Assembly (NCBI GenBank): GCA_016699835.1
Contig: CP064987.1
Coordinates: forward strand, 434,001 to 498,000
Direction: 5' to 3'
DNA: 64,000 nucleotides
From: Phycisphaerales bacterium
Lineage (GTDB): Bacteria; Planctomycetota; Phycisphaerae; Phycisphaerales; UBA1924
The notes beneath the pieces are model-generated. The model worked only from the letters and a program-made list of their open reading frames with translations. It did not search any database and had not been told where the DNA came from. Positions 27,118-35,601 of this stretch are shown in pieces. A program made the translations under genes and the position numbers. Numbering within the stretch: the stretch's first letter is position 1; the number at the start of each line of letters is the position of its first letter.

Positions 27118-28913
27118 TGCCCGGCCAGGACCAGAATCCGAAGACCCCCGAGCAATCGCTCGCGAGCGACTCGATATCGCTTTCGCGACGCCGGGTGTTC
27201 TTCCGGGCCGCTGCGTGGTCGTGCCTGCACGGCCTCCTGATGTGGCTCGCGATGCCGACGCCGAACATCTGGTGGCTGGCGTTGCTCGCGCCCTTCGCGA
27301 TGTTCAGGATCGCCCTACTCGATGGCCCCATCCGCTGGAACGCGCTCGGCACTATCGCGGGGATGATGCCCTTCTGGCTCGTGACCGAATGGTGGATCTT
27401 CGACGTCACGGCGATCGGGTTTGTGCCGCTCTGTCTGGTGCAATCGGCGTGGGCGGGCGTCTTCGTGGCGGCGGCGCAGTCATTCTCGCGTTCCCGCTTC
27501 GCATGGGCGTCGAGGCTTCCCGCGTCGGTCACCCTCCCACTGCTGTGGGTCGGCGTGGAGTTCCTCCGAGGCGAGGTCTTCATGAAGGGGTATCCATGGG
27601 CCTTCGTCGCCCATCCGCTCATCGAGTCGGAGATCCTCTCGTCGGCGGGCGCGTTCGTGGGCGTGTATGGCGTCTCGCTGCTCGCGTGTGTTCCCGCCGC
27701 GGCACTCGTGGATCTTCATTCGATCTCGCCTCGCACACGGCTCGCCGGCATCGCGTTGGTGGTGATTGTCGCGGGCCTCTTCGCCGCGGCGTTCCTCGGT
27801 CGTCCGGCGCTCGAGAAGGCCCCAACCCTCCGCGTCTCTCTGATCCAGACCAACGTGCCGCAGAGCAACAAACTGGAATGGGGCCGCGATTCGTCGAGCG
27901 AGATCGAGGAGTTCCGGCATCTCGCGGACATGACCCAGGACGCGTCGATCGGGCTGGAGGAGCGTGATCGCCCCGACCTGATCGTGTGGCCCGAGACGAT
28001 GATGCCCGGGCCGACACTCACGCCGAGCGCGGTCGACGAGTATGAGAAGAAAGAGATCCGCAGCCGCATCCCCGGACGTGATGGGCAGCCCGACCAATGG
28101 ATCCCCATCCGCGAGTTCACCGACACACTCCTGCAACTCCAGAGTCGTGTCGGCGTGCCCATGCTCGTGGGCGATGAGCATCTGGATGGACTGAACGTCA
28201 CGGTACACGAGGACGGTTCGATCGAGCAGTCGTTCCGCGGCAGATACAACAGCGTCTTCTTTGTCGAGAAGGGGGCGCTCTCCTCGCTTCGGTACGACAA
28301 GATGAAACCGACGCCGTTCGGTGAGACCGTGCCGTATCTGGAGCAACTGCCGAAGGTCCGCTCGTGGCTGGAGAGCGTGGCGGCATCGGGGATGTCGCTC
28401 GATCTCCGCTCGGGGACCGAGCCGACGGTCTTTCCGATCATGGCGCGCGATGGCACGACGGTGCGATGCGTCACGCCGATCTGCTTTGAGGTGACGGTCG
28501 CGAGCGTCTGCCGAACGCTGTGCTACAACTCGGACGGCACACGCCGGGCGGATCTGATCGTCACGCTGACCAACGACGGCTGGTTCGGCCCGTCGCTCGC
28601 GGCCAAGGTGCAGCATCTGCAAATCGCCCGCTGGCGCTCCGTGGAACTCGGCATCGGCATGGTCCGCTCGGCGAACACGGGAATCTCGTGCGTGATCGAC
28701 GCGCGGGGACGAGTCACCGACGCGGAGCGGTGGTCGAAGTCCCCGATCAGGACGCCGTTCGCGGACCAGGCAGGCTTCGTGAACGGACAGACCACGCCGC
28801 CGACGAGACCAACGCTGTATGGCCAGATCGGCGATCTCGTGGGCTGGATCGCCTTCGCGGGGCTGGTTCTGGGGCTTGGAGTCGGATTCGTCGGGCGGAG
28901 GAAACGGCTCTAG
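27117..28913 (+). CDS. lnt: Apolipoprotein N-acyltransferase
   Basis: Adds the third acyl chain to lipoproteins in the inner membrane. Residues about 20-230 contain several hydrophobic helices. The nitrilase-like domain follows with the triad Glu in LIVWPETMMPG at about 291, Lys in YDKMKPTPFGE at about 395, and Cys in TPICFEV at about 455. A last helix stands near the C-terminus (IAFAGLVLGLGVGFV). It has 598 residues, slightly longer than usual. A GTG one codon upstream is an alternative start. Coupled to accD by a TGATG overlap and followed by a lipoprotein gene, whose product would be one of its substrates. Confidence 0.92.
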   Translation: MPGQDQNPKTPEQSLASDSISLSRRRVFFRAAAWSCLHGLLMWLAMPTPNIWWLALLAPFAMFRIALLDGPIRWNALGTIAGMMPFWLVTEWWIFDVTAIGFVPLCLVQSAWAGVFVAAAQSFSRSRFAWASRLPASVTLPLLWVGVEFLRGEVFMKGYPWAFVAHPLIESEILSSAGAFVGVYGVSLLACVPAAALVDLHSISPRTRLAGIALVVIVAGLFAAAFLGRPALEKAPTLRVSLIQTNVPQSNKLEWGRDSSSEIEEFRHLADMTQDASIGLEERDRPDLIVWPETMMPGPTLTPSAVDEYEKKEIRSRIPGRDGQPDQWIPIREFTDTLLQLQSRVGVPMLVGDEHLDGLNVTVHEDGSIEQSFRGRYNSVFFVEKGALSSLRYDKMKPTPFGETVPYLEQLPKVRSWLESVAASGMSLDLRSGTEPTVFPIMARDGTTVRCVTPICFEVTVASVCRTLCYNSDGTRRADLIVTLTNDGWFGPSLAAKVQHLQIARWRSVELGIGMVRSANTGISCVIDARGRVTDAERWSKSPIRTPFADQAGFVNGQTTPPTRPTLYGQIGDLVGWIAFAGLVLGLGVGFVGRRKRL

Positions 28914-28959
28914 GCGGACGGCGCGAACCCATAGCCGTCCAAGGCACTATGGTGGTCCC

Positions 28960-30030
28960 ATGAGCATTAAGCAAATCCGCGACGGCGTGGGCATGACGGC
29001 GATCATTGTCGCTCTTGCGTGCGTGGCCGCGACGGGGTGTTCGAGTAAGCCGCGTGCGACGCGCGTGAAGGCCGATCCGGCGCTCGCGACGCTGCGTTCC
29101 ACCACCTTCGACCGATTGGCCCTCGACCAGTTGCGTGAGCAGGCCGTCGGCGTGCTCGTCGCGATGGCGGACCACGACGACCCGCAGGTGCGGGCCAACG
29201 CGATCGAGGGGCTGACCAAAGTCCCGGCTCGCGCGGCCGAAGTGATCGCGAAGGCCACCAAGGACGAGAGCGCCGCGGTCCGTGCTGTGGCGGCGATGGG
29301 CGCGGGTCGCGAGCGCCTCCGCGAGACCATGCCCAGTATTAGGACGCTGCTCAACGACCCTTCTGAGTACGTCCGGGCGGCGGCGATCTTCGCGATGGTT
29401 CGTTGTGACGAAACCGTCGATCGATCGCCACTGGGCGGGATGCTCGTCAGCGATGATTCACTCAAGTTGCGCGCGCACGCGGCGTACATCCTCGGCGAGA
29501 TCGGCGACCGCTCGGCCCAGGGCATGCTCCGCGATGCGATGGGCAAGGTCCCGGCGCGCGCGTCCGAGGCCGAGGTCCGCCTCTTCCAGATGCAGGTCGC
29601 CGAGGCCCTCATCAAACTGGGCGATGATTCCGAACTCGCGGGTATCCGGGCGGCCCTCTTCCCGGCGGCCCCCGAGGACCTCGAGATGACCGCCCTCTCC
29701 ATGCAGATCCTCGGCCAGGTCAAGGACACAAGCAGCGTCTCGGGGATCATCACCCTGATCGAGCGGCGGACCGACAACGCGTACGACATGCCCCCGGAGA
29801 TTCGACTTCTCGGGGCATCGACCCTGGCCAAACTCGGGAATGTCGAGGGGGACTTCATTGGTGATCAGTACCGATCCGACGATCGCCCCATGGTCCGTAT
29901 GCAGGTCGCGTCGGTCTATGGCGAGACCCGACATCGCGAGAATCTGGGCGTCCTCGCGGAGATGCTGCGAGACCCGGACGAGCGGGTCCTTGTGGCGGCA
30001 GCGACGGGCATCCTGAATATCGTGAGGTAG
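28960..30030 (+). CDS. HEAT-repeat lipoprotein
   Basis: A 356-residue predicted lipoprotein. A hydrophobic signal ends in a lipobox-like VAATGC at about residues 21-26. The rest consists of short helical pairs with HEAT-type signatures, for example DDPQVRANAIEGL, NDPSEYVRAAAIFAM, DSLKLRAHAAYILGEI and DPDERVLVAAATGIL. Such arrays usually bind proteins. The gene follows lnt by 46 bp on the same strand and may share its transcript. No enzyme motif is present and the partner is unknown. Confidence 0.75.
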   Translation: MSIKQIRDGVGMTAIIVALACVAATGCSSKPRATRVKADPALATLRSTTFDRLALDQLREQAVGVLVAMADHDDPQVRANAIEGLTKVPARAAEVIAKATKDESAAVRAVAAMGAGRERLRETMPSIRTLLNDPSEYVRAAAIFAMVRCDETVDRSPLGGMLVSDDSLKLRAHAAYILGEIGDRSAQGMLRDAMGKVPARASEAEVRLFQMQVAEALIKLGDDSELAGIRAALFPAAPEDLEMTALSMQILGQVKDTSSVSGIITLIERRTDNAYDMPPEIRLLGASTLAKLGNVEGDFIGDQYRSDDRPMVRMQVASVYGETRHRENLGVLAEMLRDPDERVLVAAATGILNIVR

Positions 30031-30105
30031 CCGAATGCGCTGGCGAAGCGGTTTGAGCTCCGATTCGAATTTGCGGTAAATGTTGGGGATGGGTTGGGGG
30101 GCCGA

Positions 30106-30134
30106 TTGACAGGCCCGCAGAAGTCTGGTACATA
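30106..30134 (+). promoter_or_regulatory. Sigma-70-type promoter with long leader
   Basis: TTGACA at 30106-30111, a 17-bp spacer and TACATA at 30129-30134. The next start codon is at 30402, so a leader of about 260 bases would result. The leader contains a perfect 7-bp hairpin at 30165-30182 (GGAACCG / CGGTTCC) and no convincing ORF. It may be a regulatory leader or a small RNA. Confidence 0.55.
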
Positions 30135-30401
30135 ACGCCTGCGGGTGGTGAGTGGCCGTGGAGAGGAACCGGAGTCGGTTCCTGGCCGGATAGCCCCCTG
30201 CCGCCGTATTCTTGTGGCACGCGCCGGGCGTGACGTGGTTCGCGTCGCAGGCGAGGCAGGATCGGCGAGGAACATGGGATTTCTGGATCGGCAGGAGGCC
30301 GACCGCCCGTGCGAAGAGCCGAAGCAGATGCAGGCGACGGGTTGAGCGTGGTTCAACCGGTTGTGCCCGCCGATGAATCCTTCTAACGTCAGGAGCATCC
30401 C

Positions 30402-31262
30402 GTGTCCGGACTGGCCAAGATTTTGATGGTGATCGCGACGGTGTTGAGCGTGTTCCTTTCTGCGCTGGTGATCGCCTATGCCGCGAACACGGATCGCATC
30501 CGCACGGACTATGAGTCGGCCCTTCAGGCGAAGCAGGCGGCCGAGGCGAGCCTCACCGCGGGCAGCGCCCAGTGGCAGACCGAGCAGGCCGAACTCCGCA
30601 ACACGATCACGGCTCTCGAGTCGAAGATCGCGAGCAAGGACGAGAACATCGCCAACCTGCAACTCGACATGGCGAACCTCCAAACCGAGCGCGCCAAGGC
30701 CCAGACCGATCGCGACAGCGTGATCGCGAAGATCAAGGACCTCAGCGACCAGATCAAGGTCGCCAACACGCTGCTCACCTCCAACAACGACGAACTCCGC
30801 ATGCTCCGCGCGAACGAACTGAACTATCGCACGCAACTGGCCGCGCTCGAGGATCGCCTCTCCGACGCGCTCAGCCGCAACGAGGTCCAGGATCAGACGA
30901 TCCGCGCCCTCCGCGAGAGCCTCACCTCGGCCCAGCAGCAGGTCGCGTCGACGGCGACGGCCGTACCCGCGAGCGCGATCGGCAGCACCAGCGCCCGCAG
31001 CGAGCCTTTTGAGGCCAACGCCCTGATCTCCGGTCGCGTTGATGAGGTCCGCAACGACGCGGGCGCCAACAAGACACTCGTGAAGTTGACGTGCGGCACG
31101 AACAACGGCGTCTCGGAGAACATGAAGTTCTACGTCGTCCGTGACGGCAACTGGATCGCGAACCTCGTCGTCCGCAACACCGACCTGCAGTACGCCGTCG
31201 CCGAGACGACGCTGGGCGGCTCGGTCCGCGCGGGCGACATGGTCGTGTCGCGCCTTCGCTAA
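30402..31262 (+). CDS. Membrane-anchored coiled-coil protein
   Basis: A 286-residue protein starting with GTG. A single N-terminal membrane helix at about residues 7-28 is followed by a long coiled coil (about 30-185; many heptads such as LESKIASKDENIANLQLDMA) and a small beta-rich domain at about 200-286 (ISGRVDEVRNDAG ... VVRDGNWIANLVVRN ... AGDMVVSR). The overall plan recalls MreC-like or secretion-accessory proteins, but I cannot assign a family. The next small membrane-protein gene starts 27 bp downstream, so the two form an operon driven from the promoter at 30106. Confidence 0.7.
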   Translation: MSGLAKILMVIATVLSVFLSALVIAYAANTDRIRTDYESALQAKQAAEASLTAGSAQWQTEQAELRNTITALESKIASKDENIANLQLDMANLQTERAKAQTDRDSVIAKIKDLSDQIKVANTLLTSNNDELRMLRANELNYRTQLAALEDRLSDALSRNEVQDQTIRALRESLTSAQQQVASTATAVPASAIGSTSARSEPFEANALISGRVDEVRNDAGANKTLVKLTCGTNNGVSENMKFYVVRDGNWIANLVVRNTDLQYAVAETTLGGSVRAGDMVVSRLR

Positions 31263-31289
31263 TCCCTCATCCCGGAACAGGAGAATCGC

Positions 31290-31508
31290 ATGAGTCAGTT
31301 CGGGATGCAGATGCCCAACGCCCGGGCGAGCCGCCGCAGTTCGCTGGATGTCCACGTCGCGATGATGGCCCTGGCCGTCCTCTTCCTCCTCACGGCCTGC
31401 GTCGTGATGTGGATGGCGGGGAGCAAGGTCGGCGTCGACGGCAACTGGTGGAGCCTCCAGGCCAAGCCTGCTGATGGGGGCGTCAAACTCCCCGCGGCGG
31501 CCAAGTAG
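31290..31508 (+). CDS. Small single-pass membrane protein
   Basis: A 72-residue protein with one hydrophobic helix at about residues 24-44 (MMALAVLFLLTACVVMWMAG) between a basic N-terminus and a short Pro/Ala-rich tail. AGGAGAATCGC before the ATG is a good ribosome site. It follows the coiled-coil membrane protein by 27 bp and probably works with it. No family recognised. Confidence 0.65.
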   Translation: MSQFGMQMPNARASRRSSLDVHVAMMALAVLFLLTACVVMWMAGSKVGVDGNWWSLQAKPADGGVKLPAAAK

Positions 31509-31614
31509 GCACCGGCTCTCATCTTGCCCATGGCCCACGCGGGCCTCGGGCTTGACCCACACGGAATGCAGACTACTGTGAACGTCCCGGCGGGAAGCCG
31601 CGGGGACACATGTT

Positions 31615-31688
<74 letters not shown>

Positions 31689-31696
31689 CTTCGCAT

Positions 31697-31730
31697 GAGC
31701 CTCGGAGTTTCCGAGGCTCTTTGCATTTTT
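31697..31730 (+). terminator. Rho-independent terminator after tRNA-Asp
   Basis: Perfect 10-bp stem GAGCCTCGGA / TCCGAGGCTC with a 3-base loop, then TTTGCATTTTT. The remainder of the gap to katG (31731-32109) shows no gene. Confidence 0.9.
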
Positions 31731-32109
31731 GGGACGACATGCCCAAGGTCACCCACGATTGATAGATGAAGTCCCAGATACGTCCGCGTGGTTCGATGCA
31801 TCGCACGGCCCGCGTGTCCAGCAAAGTCCATATCCGAATCAACACGAACACGTGATCGAAGCGCCTCGTGATCGAGGCCGCACACGCGAACGTCCACGTG
31901 ATCGTCCATCGTCGCGATCGCCGCATCGACGGTAGAACATGAGTCCACACGGCGATGTGTGGTGAACCGGCTCCACGCGACTTGCTGGAACGCGCGAGAG
32001 TCTCTTCGCCACTGAATCCCTAGGCTAGGACGACCGGCCAATCGGGTTGGGACTCTTCATGATCAGTCGCGACGGGGAGTCGCCTCGTCGTGTGACGGAA
32101 AGGACATCG

Positions 32110-34332
32110 ATGACAACCGAGACCAAATGCCCATTCGGGCACGGGACCAAGGGCACAACCAACCGCCAGTGGTGGCCGAACCAGTTGAATGTCGACGTCC
32201 TGCACCAGCACTCGGGGAAGTCCGACCCGATGGACGCGGGGTTCGACTATGCCAGGGAGTTCAAGTCGCTCGACCTTGCCGCCGTCAAGCGTGATCTCAC
32301 CGTGCTGATGACCGACTCGAAGGAGTGGTGGCCGGCGGACTTCGGGCACTACGGCCCGCTCATGATCCGCATGGCGTGGCACAGCGCGGGGACGTATCGC
32401 ACCGGCGATGGACGCGGCGGCGGCGGACGCGGGAGCCAGCGCTTCGCGCCACTCAACAGTTGGCCCGACAACGTCAACCTCGACAAGGCGCGACGCCTGC
32501 TCTGGCCCATCAAGCAGAAGTACGGCAAGAAGATCTCGTGGGCCGACCTCATGATCCTCGCGGGGAACGTCGCGCTCGAGTCGATGGGGTTCAAGACCTT
32601 CGGCTTTGGCGGCGGGCGTGAGGACATCTGGGAGCCCGAGCAGGACATCTACTGGGGCGCCGAAAAGACCTGGCTCGGCGACGAGCGGTACTCGGCGGGG
32701 GGGGGGAAGCGCGACCTCGAGAACCCGCTCGCCGCCGTGCAGATGGGCCTGATCTATGTCAACCCCGAGGGGCCCAACGGCAACCCCGACCCGGTCGCGG
32801 CGGCGATCGACATCCGCGAGACATTCGCGCGAATGGCGATGAACGACGAGGAGACGGTGGCGCTCATCGCGGGCGGGCACACCTTCGGCAAGTGCCACGG
32901 CGCGGGCGACGCGAAACTCCTCGCGGCCGAGCCCGAGGGCGCGGGGCTGGAGGAGCAGGGGCTGGGCTGGACGAGCGCATTCAAGACCGGCAAGGCCGGC
33001 GACTCGATCACCAGCGGGCTCGAGGTCACGTGGACGACGACGCCGACGAAATGGAGCGCCAACTTCTTCTGGAATCTCTTCGGATACGAGTGGGAACTCT
33101 TCAAGAGTCCCGCGGGGGCGCACCAGTGGCGGCCCAAGGGCGGGATGGGCGCGGGGACCGTCCCCGATGCGCACGATCCCTCGAAGAAGCACGCCCCGTC
33201 GATGCTCACGACGGACCTCTCCCTGCGCTTCGACCCGGCCTACGAGAAGATCTCGCGCCGCTTCATGGAGAACCCCGACCAGTTCGCCGACGCCTTCGCG
33301 CGGGCGTGGTTCAAACTCACGCACCGCGACATGGGGCCCAAGGCGCGATACCTCGGGCCGGAAGTCCCCAAGGAAGACCTCATCTGGCAGGATCCGATCC
33401 CCACGTGCGATCATCCGCTTGTGGACGCGAAGGACATCGCGTCGCTGAAAGCCAAGATCCTCGCGACGGGACTCTCGATCGGCGAACTCGTCTCGACGGC
33501 CTGGGCCTCGGCCTCGACCTTCCGCGGCTCGGATCGTCGCGGCGGGGCCAACGGCGCCCGCATCCGCCTCGCGCCCCAGAAGGACTGGGAAGCCAACAAC
33601 CCGGCCCAACTCGCGAGGGTCCTCAAGGCCCTCGAGGGCGTGCGCGACGCGTTCAACTCGTCGGCGACCGGGGGGAAGAAGGTCTCGCTCGCGGATCTCA
33701 TCGTCTTGGGCGGGTGTGCCGCCGTGGAGCAGGCGGCGAAGAAGGCCGGCGTCGACATCGGCGTCCCTTTTACGCCGGGACGCATGGACGCGACCGAGGC
33801 CCAGACCGACGCGGCGTCGTTCGACGTGCTCGAACCCATTGCCGACGGCTTCCGCAACTTCAAGAAGCGCAAGTTCTCAGTCCCGGCCCCCCCTCTCGAA
33901 CACCTGCTCATCGACAAGGCCCAGTTGCTCACGCTGACGGCCCCGGAGATGACGGTCCTTGTCGGCGGCCTGCGCGTGCTGGGGGCGGGGGGGGCGAACG
34001 CGGGGGGGGCGGGAGGCGCGAGCAACTCGCACGGCGTCTTCACGAATCGCCCGGGCACGCTCACCAACGACTTCTTCGTGAACCTGCTCGACATGGACAC
34101 CCAGTGGAAGGCCTCTTCACAGGACGCCGACGTCTTCGTCGGGAGCGATCGGGCAAGTGGTGAAAAGAAGTGGACCGGCACACGCGTGGACCTGGTCTTC
34201 GGCTCGAACTCCCAGTTGCGGGCGATCGCCGAGGTCTACGCCTGTGCCGACGGGCAGGCGAAGTTCGTCAAGGACTTCGTCGCGGCGTGGGACAAGGTGA
34301 TGAACCTCGACCGGTTCGACCTCACGAAGTAA
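32110..34332 (+). CDS. katG: Catalase-peroxidase
   Basis: Bifunctional haem enzyme that removes hydrogen peroxide. It has 740 residues, the normal length. The distal site RMAWHSAGTYR at about residues 90-100 supplies Arg, Trp and His. The Trp is cross-linked in the family to the Tyr in GLIYVNPEG and the Met in FARMAMND; all three residues are present. The proximal His is in IAGGHTFGKCHGAG at about 256-269. The C-terminal duplicated haem-free domain is complete. I chose the ATG at 32110 because MTTETKCPFGHG matches family N-termini and AAAGGA precedes it. It is followed by C-rich sequence and the decayed tRNA fragment. Confidence 0.96.
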   Translation: MTTETKCPFGHGTKGTTNRQWWPNQLNVDVLHQHSGKSDPMDAGFDYAREFKSLDLAAVKRDLTVLMTDSKEWWPADFGHYGPLMIRMAWHSAGTYRTGDGRGGGGRGSQRFAPLNSWPDNVNLDKARRLLWPIKQKYGKKISWADLMILAGNVALESMGFKTFGFGGGREDIWEPEQDIYWGAEKTWLGDERYSAGGGKRDLENPLAAVQMGLIYVNPEGPNGNPDPVAAAIDIRETFARMAMNDEETVALIAGGHTFGKCHGAGDAKLLAAEPEGAGLEEQGLGWTSAFKTGKAGDSITSGLEVTWTTTPTKWSANFFWNLFGYEWELFKSPAGAHQWRPKGGMGAGTVPDAHDPSKKHAPSMLTTDLSLRFDPAYEKISRRFMENPDQFADAFARAWFKLTHRDMGPKARYLGPEVPKEDLIWQDPIPTCDHPLVDAKDIASLKAKILATGLSIGELVSTAWASASTFRGSDRRGGANGARIRLAPQKDWEANNPAQLARVLKALEGVRDAFNSSATGGKKVSLADLIVLGGCAAVEQAAKKAGVDIGVPFTPGRMDATEAQTDAASFDVLEPIADGFRNFKKRKFSVPAPPLEHLLIDKAQLLTLTAPEMTVLVGGLRVLGAGGANAGGAGGASNSHGVFTNRPGTLTNDFFVNLLDMDTQWKASSQDADVFVGSDRASGEKKWTGTRVDLVFGSNSQLRAIAEVYACADGQAKFVKDFVAAWDKVMNLDRFDLTK

Positions 34333-34386
34333 TCATCTCCTCCCCCCCACCCCCCCCCACCCCCCACGACCCCCCACGACCCCCGA

Positions 34387-34422
34387 GACCTCTTGACCCC
34401 CAGCCAAGCGCGCTCACCAAGC
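34387..34422 (-). other. Decayed tRNA-Pro fragment (possible att site)
   Basis: Thirty-six bases match the tRNA-Pro gene (45296-45331) with two mismatches and in the same orientation, covering D loop, anticodon arm (CTGGGGGTC) and variable region. Weak similarity runs into the T arm. The acceptor arm is missing, so it is not a working tRNA. It marks one end of a 10.9-kb interval whose other end is the intact tRNA. Confidence 0.75.
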
Positions 34423-34441
34423 CGGGTGCCGCGGCACAGGC

Positions 34442-34504
34442 GGTCTTGGCAGACAGCGGTCCTGGCGGACGGCGGTCCTGGCAGACGGCGATCCTGCGGA
34501 CGGC
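34442..34504. repeat. 16-bp tandem repeat
   Basis: Four head-to-tail units near GGTCCTGGCAGACGGC (16, 16, 16 and 15 bases) lie between the tRNA-Pro fragment and border repeat copy C. Confidence 0.75.
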
Positions 34505-34542
34505 TGAGAGGCCCCACGAGTGGGCGTTCGGCATGGCACACG

Positions 34543-34588
34543 CCCGAGGCGAGGGCCCAGTGCCGCCAAACGTCTCGGGGCACCCGGC
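34543..34588 (+). repeat. Border palindromic repeat, copy C (left of R-M)
   Basis: CCCGAGGCGAGGGCCCAG is followed by a 24-bp segment at 34565-34588 that is the exact reverse complement of 36998-37021. It stands 21 bp outside the stop of the restriction endonuclease gene. Confidence 0.85.
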
Positions 34589-34609
34589 CGAGAATCCCGT
34601 AGAGCCGCT

Positions 34610-35587
34610 TCAAGCCTCTTCGAGCGTGTCGCAGAAATGCCGGGCGAGAAAGAACAGCCAAGCCAACTGACTGCGCTGAAGCACCGCCACGTTGAAGTCG
34701 GAGAGAACTCCGGCGGTAGAGACAATCTGTGCGAGGTCAGAGATTGCGTAGGTCTGGGTGGTGGGGTCCGCGTCTCCGGGCCGCACGCACGCCCGAATCA
34801 TCGCCGCGCATATCTCTGTCAAACAAATGCTTCCGCCAAGATGCACCCACCAATCAAGTCCGATCCGTACCGCCACCTTGACCTCGATACCGTCCCTTGT
34901 GAAGGCGCAATCCCATCGACCATCGGGAGTGACGGTCATTGATCCGGCGGGCATCTTCTCCCCGATGTTTCGAAGAATGTGCCAGTCCTTCTTGTTTGAT
35001 ATCTTGGGCGTTCCGTAGAGCACCCCATAGGTGAAGTCGATCTTTCGGACACCCGCATCCGTCGCCCATGCGCGGTACCGGGAGATTATCGAATCTGCTA
35101 AGTTCTCGCTCATCTCATCGTTCAAGCATCGCGGACCACTCTTCAGCGTCGCAAGGCGGAGGGTGTCTCCGGAGAGTTGCTTCCCGTCTAATGCGGAGTT
35201 CGCAGAGTGCATCTCACTCAACACCACTTCCCACCCGTAGGCGGGCAGCGCCACCGCTTCGACCATCCGACCTGCCGATGTCTCCATTGACGAAAACTGC
35301 TTCGCGGGGAGGATGTCGCTCTCAATCTGACTTATCCGGCTGTAGCCGTTTATCATGCAATGGATCATCAGCACAAACGGGCTTGTGTTGAACTTCTCGA
35401 ACTTGGCATCTTCGGCGGGGAGTGAATCGACGTGTATCTGGACGCGACGCCGGAACTCGTTCTCCAACGCCAGCACGCGCGCGGTTGAACCGGCATCTGC
35501 ATCTACCGCGCGCAGTGCGGCGAGAAGTTCGGACTTCTTGAAGACTCTTCGCTCTGCTCGTGGTAGACCCGCGTGCCCTCGCGCCAT
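34610..35587 (-). CDS. Type II restriction endonuclease
   Basis: A 325-residue protein, probably the nuclease partner of the cytosine methyltransferase gene just upstream (14 bp away, same strand). TLKSGPRCLNDE at about residues 143-154 resembles the KSGP-type active-site segment of PD-(D/E)xK restriction enzymes such as the EcoO109I/PmeII-like group. KIDFTYGVLYGT and NKKDWHILRNIGEK follow, as in that group. The assignment rests on this motif plus the pairing with a methyltransferase, and I cannot name the target site. AACGGAG precedes the ATG. Base composition is visibly lower in GC than neighbouring genes, consistent with transfer. It lies inside the 24-bp inverted-repeat pair. Confidence 0.75.
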   Translation of the reverse strand: MARGHAGLPRAERRVFKKSELLAALRAVDADAGSTARVLALENEFRRRVQIHVDSLPAEDAKFEKFNTSPFVLMIHCMINGYSRISQIESDILPAKQFSSMETSAGRMVEAVALPAYGWEVVLSEMHSANSALDGKQLSGDTLRLATLKSGPRCLNDEMSENLADSIISRYRAWATDAGVRKIDFTYGVLYGTPKISNKKDWHILRNIGEKMPAGSMTVTPDGRWDCAFTRDGIEVKVAVRIGLDWWVHLGGSICLTEICAAMIRACVRPGDADPTTQTYAISDLAQIVSTAGVLSDFNVAVLQRSQLAWLFFLARHFCDTLEEA

Positions 35588-35601
35588 GTGGACTCCGTTC
35601 C

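Noticed and set aside
30145..30345. A 66-codon ORF in the leader upstream of 30402
   Set aside because: It begins with GTG without a good ribosome site, has no domain and overlaps the predicted hairpin. A leader or small RNA is as likely.
32872..33006. Loss of the cross-linking Met in the catalase-peroxidase
   Set aside because: At first the EQGLGW segment seemed to lack it. Counting from the Tyr places the cross-linking Met in FARMAMND, where it is present.
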